Shown here one piece after another: positions 6,892 to 12,491 of a DNA stretch of 12,491 bases. Under the pieces are notes generated by a model. It did no database searches, was not told the DNA's origin, and worked only from the letters and a program-made list of their open reading frames with translations. This stretch comes from an uncultured Pelagibacteraceae bacterium (GTDB lineage: Bacteria > Pseudomonadota > Alphaproteobacteria > Pelagibacterales > Pelagibacteraceae), in NCBI GenBank assembly GCA_902533955.1, contig CACANV010000015.1, positions 1 to 12,491 on the forward strand, read 5' to 3'. The translations under genes and the position numbers were made by a program. Position 1 is the first letter of the stretch. Each line of letters starts with the position of its first letter.

Positions 6892-7620
6892 TTAATTTTT
6901 ATAAGTAGGATCTTCAGAATCCAAAATAGATCTTATTGCTTTTAAATGCAGTTCATTTAAATCTGTAGAATAATTTTCCCAATCTTGAGCAGTTTTTTCT
7001 GCAACTTCTGGACTTGCTACATTTAATTCTTTTCCAGTTGATAGAGCCGTTATGTAAGTCTCGCATGCTTTTTCAAAATAAAACAAATCATCAAAAGCTT
7101 GAGCAACAGTTGGTGCTGCAGTTAAAATTCCATGATTAGATAATAAAAGTATATTATGATTACCGATACTATTTGCCATTTTTTCAGATTCATCTTCAAA
7201 ACCTAAGCCTCCAAAATTATTATAAACTGCTACACGATTATAAAAACGCATAGTATTTTGGTCTATAGGGGGAAGAACAGGTTGTTTTAAACATGATAAA
7301 GCAGTTGCATATTTTGAGTGAACATGAAGAATACATTTTGCATTTGAAACTTTTTTGTGAATAGTTCCATGTATATTTATCGCCGTTGGATCTACAATTT
7401 CAGGTTTTTTTTTCATTTCTTCTAAATTTTTATCTTCAATTAAAACTAAATCACTGGCTTTAATTTTGCTAAAATGCATTCCTGTTCCATTCACATAAAA
7501 GCTTCCATTAGACTTTGGGTGACACACGCTAAAATGATTAGCAATTCCTTCATGCATATTTAATCTAGCTGTCCATCTAAAAACAGCAGCTAAATCATTT
7601 AATATTTCTTTTGAATTCAT
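6892..7620 (-). CDS. Class II aldolase/adducin-family protein
   Basis: The 242-residue protein has the zinc-dependent class II (FucA/AraD-type) fold. Visible marks are the N-terminal NHFSV element (28-32), NGTGMHFSKI with the substrate phosphate-loop-like GTG (about 44-54), the zinc pair His99 and His101 in LHVHSKYA, and the third zinc ligand His163 in LLSNHGIL. The usual catalytic acid position ahead of the HxH is occupied by DPTAINIH, typical of the broader, poorly characterised branch and not of true sugar-phosphate aldolases. Members act as aldolases, epimerases or decarboxylases on small hydroxy-ketones or acids. As the first gene of the minus-strand run, with its start 35 nt from a divergent gene, it probably marks the operon promoter. 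Its substrate is unknown. Confidence 0.85.
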   Translation of the reverse strand: MNSKEILNDLAAVFRWTARLNMHEGIANHFSVCHPKSNGSFYVNGTGMHFSKIKASDLVLIEDKNLEEMKKKPEIVDPTAINIHGTIHKKVSNAKCILHVHSKYATALSCLKQPVLPPIDQNTMRFYNRVAVYNNFGGLGFEDESEKMANSIGNHNILLLSNHGILTAAPTVAQAFDDLFYFEKACETYITALSTGKELNVASPEVAEKTAQDWENYSTDLNELHLKAIRSILDSEDPTYKN

Positions 7621-7655
7621 TAAACAAAAGATAATATATTTTTTATATAAAAAAA
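7621..7655. promoter_or_regulatory. 35-nt divergent intergenic region
   Basis: The aldolase (minus) and surface-translocator (plus) genes start back to back with only 35 nt between their ATGs. The spacer holds overlapping TATA-like elements readable on both strands (around 7634-7650). At most one full promoter fits, so at least one promoter must reach into the opposite coding sequence, or the transcripts have very short leaders. Neither start has a recognisable ribosome site. Confidence 0.4.
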
Positions 7656-8960
7656 ATGATTAAAGTTTTTATTTTTATTTTCGCTTTTCTTTTTACTTCA
7701 AATTTGAATGCTAAAGAAGTTACATTTATGCAGATTTTAGAAAATCCAACCGATTTAGAGCTAAATTTAAAATATGCAAAAGAACAAGCAATAGCTGGTA
7801 ATTATAAATCTACCATCCATACATTGGAAAGACTTAACTCTCTTTATCCAGCGAACACTGAAATAAAAATTTATCTTCTCTCTATTCTGTTAAAAATGGA
7901 TTCTGAAATACAAGTCCAGTTGATGATTGAAAGAATGTTGAAAGACCCCAACACAACTGATGAAGCTAGAGAATATATAAATAAAATATCATCCGAAATT
8001 TATGCAAAAAAAAACAAAGAAAAAAGCAAGTGGTTTGCTTATGCAAATTTAGGTTATTCACAAACAGAAAATTCAAATATTGAATCAGTTTCTAGATCTA
8101 AAACTATGTGGGTAGAAGACACAAAAATTGATTTTGCTACTGACTCAATTGAATATGATAAAACCTATTCTAGGAATGGTTCGTTTACATTAGGAAAAAA
8201 AATCGATGATACATCAGCATTTAGTTTAAATATGGGTCTAGATCTTATTACCCAAAATAAAGGAACTAAAAGTCAAAGTGATTTAATATCAGGTTCATTC
8301 AGCTATTCTAAAAGTTTAGATAAACATTTCTTTCTTCCGTATATTTTTTATAGCAGACCTAATAATAGAAACGCTAAAGATTCAAACTCAAGAGGGGTTG
8401 GTTTTAATAATAGTTATTTCATAAACAAGAAAAATAATATTTCTTATGGTGCGAGTTTTACAAATACTTTGTATGATGAAACACCTACATTTTCGAGTGC
8501 TGAAACAAATAATACTGATAATTATTCAGCAAAAATTAATTATAATTATAATCTTACTTCGAAAGATATATTAAATTCAAAAATTACCTTTAACAATGTA
8601 AACGGAAATGCCAATTATAATTCTTATGATTCTTATGGTTTAACTTTGGGGTATTCAAAATATATACCTATAGGTTTGTTAAAGTTAGAAACAAATTACA
8701 AAAGAAAAGAACATGAAGCTAAAGACTCGTTTGTAAATTCTACAATTGATCGAATAGATCAGGAAGTAAATGGTCAAATTTTACTAACAGGACAATTAAA
8801 TAAAATATTACCATTTTTTAAAAATTTGGATAAAAACAACAGTGTTTTTTATACTTTTAAATATAAGTATATAGATGTAGATTCGACTATATTAAATAAC
8901 ACAACTCGTAGAGAGCTTTTAACATACGGAATAACAAAAAAAATTAATTTTAATGATTAA
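7656..8960 (+). CDS. Slam/DUF560-like outer-membrane translocator: TPR domain plus beta-barrel
   Basis: The 434-residue protein starts with a signal peptide (hydrophobic core to about residue 15, likely cleavage after SNLNA at 19). Residues about 30-110 form TPR-like helices (NLKYAKEQAIAGNYKSTI, LERLNSLYPANTEIKIYL) ending in the REYINKI segment usual in the Slam family. From about 125 (WFAYANLGYSQTENSNIE) to the end there is an amphipathic beta pattern with alternating aromatic residues and Asn/Ser-rich turns, about 310 residues and enough for some 14 strands. Slam (type XI) proteins carry lipoproteins or soluble proteins to the cell surface. The barrel ends KKINFND, slightly past the usual terminal aromatic residue. 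The FecR-like gene overlaps it by 8 nt. A related TPR-barrel protein with another role is possible; no pairwise comparison could be made. Confidence 0.62.
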   Translation: MIKVFIFIFAFLFTSNLNAKEVTFMQILENPTDLELNLKYAKEQAIAGNYKSTIHTLERLNSLYPANTEIKIYLLSILLKMDSEIQVQLMIERMLKDPNTTDEAREYINKISSEIYAKKNKEKSKWFAYANLGYSQTENSNIESVSRSKTMWVEDTKIDFATDSIEYDKTYSRNGSFTLGKKIDDTSAFSLNMGLDLITQNKGTKSQSDLISGSFSYSKSLDKHFFLPYIFYSRPNNRNAKDSNSRGVGFNNSYFINKKNNISYGASFTNTLYDETPTFSSAETNNTDNYSAKINYNYNLTSKDILNSKITFNNVNGNANYNSYDSYGLTLGYSKYIPIGLLKLETNYKRKEHEAKDSFVNSTIDRIDQEVNGQILLTGQLNKILPFFKNLDKNNSVFYTFKYKYIDVDSTILNNTTRRELLTYGITKKINFND

Positions 8961-9528
8961 ATTCAAACATTTTTTTCTTCTGCTTTTTTTTATAATATTT
9001 CACATTGCTAATGTTGCAGCTGCAGATTTTATAGGAGTTATAGGCTATGCAATTGGTAATGTAGAAAATCAAAATAAAGAAAAACTAGTTCATGGTTCAA
9101 AAATTTATTTTGGTGATACTATAATTGTAAACAAAGAGTCAAATGCACAAGTTATTTTATTAGACGAAACTGTTTTAACAGTTGGAGAAGATTCAGAAGT
9201 AATTATTAATGAGTTTATTTATGATCCAAAGTCCAAATCAGGCAAAATTGTATCTAACATTTTAAGCGGTACAGTTAAAGTTATGACAGGAAATATAAGT
9301 AAAAATAATCCAGAGGATTTAGAAATTAAAATGCCAACAGGAACTCTAGGTGCGAGAGGTACAGAATTTGTTGTAATGACAGACTCTAATGACAAGAGTA
9401 CAGTCGTATTATTAGGCCCTGGACCAAATAACAGTTTAGGAATGACCCCAGGAAATATTGAAGTTACAGATGGAAATAATTTTATGGATATTACACAACC
9501 AGGTTTTTTCTCTGTAATTACAAATTAG
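8953..9528 (+). CDS. Secreted stand-alone FecR-domain protein
   Basis: The 191-residue protein has an N-terminal signal peptide (charged start, long Phe/Ile/Leu core, likely cleavage after NVAAA at about 24) and no other membrane helix. The remainder is a FecR-type beta fold: an opening GVIGYAIGNV, the GDTIIV element, ILLDETVLTVGEDSEVIINEF with the Gly-x-x-Ser turn, a YDPKS link, and the conserved MPTGTLGARGTEFVV block at about 125-139. Classical FecR is an inner-membrane anti-sigma partner. This form lacks the cytoplasmic N-terminal domain and no sigma factor gene is near, so signalling is unlikely. It belongs to the exported FecR-domain group found beside surface-protein genes and may act as a periplasmic or surface scaffold or chaperone for the next gene's product. 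That role is inferred from the overlap with the translocator gene and the 7-nt spacing to the next. Confidence 0.8.
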   Translation: MIKFKHFFLLLFFIIFHIANVAAADFIGVIGYAIGNVENQNKEKLVHGSKIYFGDTIIVNKESNAQVILLDETVLTVGEDSEVIINEFIYDPKSKSGKIVSNILSGTVKVMTGNISKNNPEDLEIKMPTGTLGARGTEFVVMTDSNDKSTVVLLGPGPNNSLGMTPGNIEVTDGNNFMDITQPGFFSVITN

Positions 9529-9535
9529 AAGGATT

Positions 9536-10582
9536 ATGAATTATAAAAAACTATTGTCTATTTCTTTTCTAGGTTTGTTAATAACGAATCCCAGCTCATT
9601 TGCTGAAGTTAGCGTTCCATCAGTAACAAATCTCAATATTCTGTCACAGATAGCAAGTGCTACTAGCTTTACATCAAACAATAATAACAATATTGATATT
9701 AAAAATGTTAATCAATCAACCTCTTCTTTTGTTAGTTTAGAGGAGTTAAAAGAAAATGTTGCAATTGATGCTGCGGCATTAGGATTAACAGTTGATGAAA
9801 AAGCTTTAACTGCTTTAACTTCTGGTGGTAAATTTTCTACTGCAGGATTAGACAACTTAGGTGATGTTGAGGGTTTTGGATTGTCAGAAACTCCAGATGC
9901 AACACCTGATACATATGTTTATGATACCGGACTAATGACTTTAACTCGAGACACTGATTATGCAAACAAAAATATCTTTAGTACAGCTGATGGAGCACAA
10001 CAAGGTAGAATTCAAGTATTTATCGATTTTGAGAAAAAATTATTTTGGGGTGATGTAGTTGCTTATCCAACTGTTAATTCAAATGCATTGCAGAATGGTG
10101 ATAAAGATTATGCAAACCCTTCCTTAGGGACTGCAGCTATTACTTCACTCCCAGTTACTGGTAACGCTAATTACACAATAAGGTATGATATAGATGGAAT
10201 GACCGGAAGTGTTACCGATGATTCTGCATGTGGAGATTCAAGTTGTAGAACTAATGCTACTACTCTTAATATGGACGATGGTTCGCCAAATGATGGAGAT
10301 AATTCAAATATGAAAAAATATATGAATCACAATGGTACCGTATCAAATTCAGGAAATTCATTTGGTGGAATTGTAGTTCATGGAGAATTTGCAACTGCCA
10401 CAGTTTCAAGTGATGGAACAGCGACCATCGCTTTTGAAGCAGCAGATTGTAATGGCTGTAATGATTCAGATTTTGCAGGAAGTATTGAAAGATGGTCAGC
10501 TACCGGATCAGCAGTTGCAAAAAAAGGTGAAGGAGTAGATTTAGCAAGAACACAAGTGAGCAATGCTTTTGCAAGTGAATAA
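9536..10582 (+). CDS. Secreted Asn/Ser/Thr-rich protein with two cysteine pairs, possible translocator cargo
   Basis: No named family is recognised. The 348-residue protein has a signal peptide with likely type I cleavage after SSFA (about 23) and no lipobox cysteine. Residues 40-65 are rich in Asn, Ser and Thr. A helical segment follows (66-95, rich in Leu, Ala and Glu), and from about 125 the sequence is beta-rich with many Gly, Thr and Asp residues, including GRIQVFIDFEKKLFWG and GGIVVHGEFATATVSSDG. Four cysteines occur only as pairs, CGDSSC (232/237) and CNGC (305/308). The C-terminal beta region could be a small barrel like those of Slam-exported proteins. A good AGAAGG ribosome site (9527-9532) overlaps the previous stop, which suits strong expression. 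It is probably exported to the periplasm or surface; cargo status rests on gene order. Confidence 0.7.
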   Translation: MNYKKLLSISFLGLLITNPSSFAEVSVPSVTNLNILSQIASATSFTSNNNNNIDIKNVNQSTSSFVSLEELKENVAIDAAALGLTVDEKALTALTSGGKFSTAGLDNLGDVEGFGLSETPDATPDTYVYDTGLMTLTRDTDYANKNIFSTADGAQQGRIQVFIDFEKKLFWGDVVAYPTVNSNALQNGDKDYANPSLGTAAITSLPVTGNANYTIRYDIDGMTGSVTDDSACGDSSCRTNATTLNMDDGSPNDGDNSNMKKYMNHNGTVSNSGNSFGGIVVHGEFATATVSSDGTATIAFEAADCNGCNDSDFAGSIERWSATGSAVAKKGEGVDLARTQVSNAFASE

Positions 10583-10657
10583 TAATTTTTTTATAATTAA
10601 GTTGGCTTATTAACTTTGATATATTAAGTTTCTTTTATAAAGGAAAAAAACTAACAA
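10583..10657 (+). promoter_or_regulatory. 75-nt gap with probable cdhC promoter and ribosome site
   Basis: The gap separates the surface cassette from the carnitine genes and is likely to hold a promoter for the latter. A TATATT hexamer (10620-10625) is a candidate -10 box, but no -35 element lies at normal spacing. AAAGGA at 10639-10644 is the only ribosome-site-like sequence ahead of the cdhC ATG, 13 nt upstream. A 5-bp AAGTT/AACTT inverted repeat (10600-10616) is too weak to call a terminator for the cassette. Confidence 0.3.
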
Positions 10658-11545
10658 ATGAGCCAAAAAGTTTTTATATCGTGTGCAGTTACTGGATCGG
10701 GTGATACAGCTGGAAAGCATCCAGATTTACCTAAAACTCCAGAACAAATAGCTACAGCAGCAATAGAAGCTGCAAAAGCAGGAGCTGCTATTGCGCACAT
10801 TCATGTAAGAGAAGAAGATGGAACTCCCAGTAGAAGATTAGAGTTATATAAAGAGGTAGTTGATAAAGTACGATCAAGTGAGACAGATGTAATTTTAAAC
10901 TTAACAACAGGTATGGGAGGAGACTTAGATATTGGACAAGGAAAAAATCCACTTGATTTTGGCCCAATGACAGACATGGCAAATGTAATGGAAAGAATTG
11001 CAAATGCGGAGCAATTTCTACCAGAAATTTGTACACTAGATTGTGGAACTTTAAATTTTGGTGATAGTTCAGTTATTACAGTAAACACTCCAAATGATTT
11101 AAGAAAAGCAGCAAAAAAATTACAAGAAATAAAAGTCAAACCTGAAATAGAAGCTTTTGATTTAGGGAACATGTGGTTCGGTGCACAATTATATAAAGAA
11201 GGATTGTTAGATGATCCACCAATGTTTCAGATGTGCTTAGGAATTCCTTGGGGCGCACCCGCAACTCCTTTAGCTATGCAAGCAATGAAAGATATTATGC
11301 CAAAGGAGGGAGTTTGGTCCGGTTTTGCAATTTCAAGAAATGAAATGCCTTTTGTTGCTCAAACAGTAGTCATGGGAGGAAATCCCAGAGTAGGCTTGGA
11401 AGACAATTTATATTTATCAAAAGGAAAACTTGCAACAAATGCACAGTTAGTTGAAAAAGCAATGAGAATTGTCAATGATCTTGGTTATTCAACTTTGACA
11501 CCTGAAGAAACAAGAGAAAAATTAAAACTTGTTAAACACAAGTAA
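10658..11545 (+). CDS. cdhC: Beta-keto acid cleavage enzyme, 3-dehydrocarnitine cleavage (CdhC) type
   Basis: BKACE (DUF849) enzymes are zinc-dependent. They transfer part of a beta-keto acid to acetyl-CoA, releasing acetoacetate; CdhC converts 3-dehydrocarnitine plus acetyl-CoA to betainyl-CoA and acetoacetate. The 295 residues have the family length. The zinc site shows His47-x-His49 in AHIHVRE, with Glu229 (SRNEMPF) as the probable third ligand. The opening CAVTGSGDTAGK, NLTTGMGGDL (81-90), EICTLDCGTLNFGD (about 123-136), CLGIPWGAPA (193-202) and RVGLEDNLYL (244-253) are all strong BKACE marks, and the GSGDT and GMGGD variants match the carnitine subgroup as I recall it. The stop overlaps the start of a carnitine dehydrogenase-like gene by one base, as in the known cdhC-cdhA order. 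That context makes the carnitine assignment stronger than the sequence alone. Confidence 0.87.
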   Translation: MSQKVFISCAVTGSGDTAGKHPDLPKTPEQIATAAIEAAKAGAAIAHIHVREEDGTPSRRLELYKEVVDKVRSSETDVILNLTTGMGGDLDIGQGKNPLDFGPMTDMANVMERIANAEQFLPEICTLDCGTLNFGDSSVITVNTPNDLRKAAKKLQEIKVKPEIEAFDLGNMWFGAQLYKEGLLDDPPMFQMCLGIPWGAPATPLAMQAMKDIMPKEGVWSGFAISRNEMPFVAQTVVMGGNPRVGLEDNLYLSKGKLATNAQLVEKAMRIVNDLGYSTLTPEETREKLKLVKHK

Positions 11546-12489
11546 TGCCAAATATAAAAAAAGTGGCTATAATAGGCACTGGAGTTATAGGGGCAGGGTG
11601 GATAATAAGGTGTTTAGCTCACAATAAAATTGTTTATGCTTTTGATAAAGATTTAAAATTAAAAAAAATTTTAATTTCTGAAATCAAAAGAGCCTGGCCT
11701 TACGTTAAAAAATTATTTAATAAAAAAAAATTAAATTTAAAAAATTTTAAATATTTTACATCTATCGAAGAAGCATTAAAAGATGCTGATTTTATCCAAG
11801 AATGTGCTACAGAAAATTATAATATCAAGATTAAATTGATGAACAAAATTGGAAAATTTGCAAAAACTAATGCAATAATTTCGTCAAGTTCATCTGGTTT
11901 ATTGCCAACAAAAATTTATTCGAGATGTAAAAATCCAGCTAGAACAATAATTGGACATCCATTTAATCCAGTATATCTTTGTCCAGGAGTAGAAATTGTT
12001 CCAGGAAAAAAAACAAATAAAAAATTTTTAAATAAAGCAAATATTTTTTATAAATCTATATCTATGAATCCAATTATTCTTAAAAAAGAACTTCCTGGTT
12101 ACTTGGCAGATCGCCTACAAGAAGCTTTATGGAGAGAAGCGTTACATATAGTAAATGAAGACTATGCTTCTACAAAAGAATTAGACAGATCTATAGAAGA
12201 TGGACCAGGACTTAGATGGTCTTTAATGGGAGTATTTTTAACTTTTCATCTTGCTGGAGGCAAGTCTGGAATGAAGCATATGCTAGAACAATTTGGCCCT
12301 GCTTTAAAGTTACCTTGGACTAAACTTAAAGCTCCTAAACTTTCAAAAAAATTATCATCAAGAATTATTGCCGGAACTTTAAATCAAGCTAAAGGAAAAT
12401 CAGTAGCAAAAATTTCAAATATCAGAGATCAATATTTAGTCGATCTTCAAAAACTTAGAAAAAAATATGAAAAATTGATAAGAAACTAA
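11545..12489 (+). CDS. cdhA: L-carnitine dehydrogenase (CdhA)-like
   Basis: The enzyme would oxidise L-carnitine to 3-dehydrocarnitine with NAD+ in the cytoplasm. The 314 residues follow the 3-hydroxyacyl-CoA dehydrogenase fold. A Rossmann motif at Gly11-x-Gly13-x-x-Gly16 precedes an acidic residue at the end of the next strand (Asp34), as expected for NAD. The SSSSSGLLP stretch (113-121), catalytic His138 in GHPFNPVYL and nearby Glu150 match the active site. The C-terminal helical domain includes LPGYLADRLQEALWREAL and EDGPGLRWSLMG, characteristic of carnitine dehydrogenases. There is no C-terminal thioesterase fusion, unlike some rhizobial forms, in agreement with the separate thioesterase gene at 5100-5567. 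The gene starts in the last base of the cdhC stop (TAATG) and is complete, ending two bases before the window edge. Unusually many lysines reflect the AT-rich codon use. Confidence 0.85.
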   Translation: MPNIKKVAIIGTGVIGAGWIIRCLAHNKIVYAFDKDLKLKKILISEIKRAWPYVKKLFNKKKLNLKNFKYFTSIEEALKDADFIQECATENYNIKIKLMNKIGKFAKTNAIISSSSSGLLPTKIYSRCKNPARTIIGHPFNPVYLCPGVEIVPGKKTNKKFLNKANIFYKSISMNPIILKKELPGYLADRLQEALWREALHIVNEDYASTKELDRSIEDGPGLRWSLMGVFLTFHLAGGKSGMKHMLEQFGPALKLPWTKLKAPKLSKKLSSRIIAGTLNQAKGKSVAKISNIRDQYLVDLQKLRKKYEKLIRN

Positions 12490-12491
12490 AA

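Noticed and set aside
8953..9528. Iron-citrate type FecR signalling system
   Set aside because: No FecI-like sigma factor or TonB-dependent receptor is present and the protein lacks the cytoplasmic and transmembrane parts of FecR.
10600..10616. Rho-independent terminator after the secreted-protein gene
   Set aside because: The stem is only 5 bp with an 8-base loop and is not followed by a T run.
10378..11172. Minus-strand open frames opposite the secreted-protein and cdhC genes (10378-10563, 10788-11036, 10801-11172)
   Set aside because: They are antisense to well-supported genes, overlap each other, and show no motif or ribosome site.
1..12491. Mobile element, CRISPR array, tRNA or riboswitch
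   Set aside because: Gaps between genes are at most about 76 nt; no direct-repeat array, transposase, integrase or cloverleaf-like sequence was seen in them.

Overview
The window is very AT-rich and tightly packed. Most gaps are 0-15 nt, several starts overlap the previous stop, and clear Shine-Dalgarno sites are few. It lacks rRNA, tRNA, CRISPR and transposase genes. This compact style, together with osmolyte and carnitine genes and outer-membrane proteins, suggests a streamlined marine alphaproteobacterium of the SAR11/Pelagibacterales kind. That placement is an inference from composition and gene content, since no phylogenetic marker is present.

Left two-thirds (7620 down to 3, minus strand): one probable long transcript. 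In order of transcription it encodes a class II aldolase-family protein, an iron-containing alcohol dehydrogenase, a possible 22-codon mini-gene, a hot-dog thioesterase resembling betainyl-CoA thioesterase (CdhB), a TauD-family Fe(II)/2-oxoglutarate dioxygenase, a PhnZ-like HD-domain di-iron oxygenase, a BetA-like GMC flavoprotein, a glycine-amidinotransferase-like enzyme and a DMT/EamA transporter. The dioxygenase and HD oxygenase are neighbours, as in the known phosphonate pairs PhnY-PhnZ and TmpA-TmpB, and every expected metal ligand of the HD enzyme is present. The dioxygenase, however, belongs to a different family (TauD). The most interesting reading is an uncharacterised oxidative pathway for a small phosphonate or quaternary-amine compound.

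Middle (7656-10582, plus strand): a three-gene cell-surface cassette. It holds a TPR plus beta-barrel protein resembling the Slam/DUF560 (type XI) outer-membrane translocators, a secreted stand-alone FecR-domain protein, and a secreted Asn/Ser/Thr-rich protein with two cysteine pairs that may be the exported cargo.

Right (10658-12489, plus strand): two overlapping genes for L-carnitine breakdown, a beta-keto acid cleavage enzyme (CdhC-like) and L-carnitine dehydrogenase (CdhA-like), in the cdhC-cdhA order known from Pseudomonas. With the thioesterase encoded on the other strand, these could convert L-carnitine to 3-dehydrocarnitine, then betainyl-CoA plus acetoacetate, then glycine betaine. 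The thioesterase thus joins the left operon to the right one, and the surface cassette lies between them. No regulator is encoded in the window.
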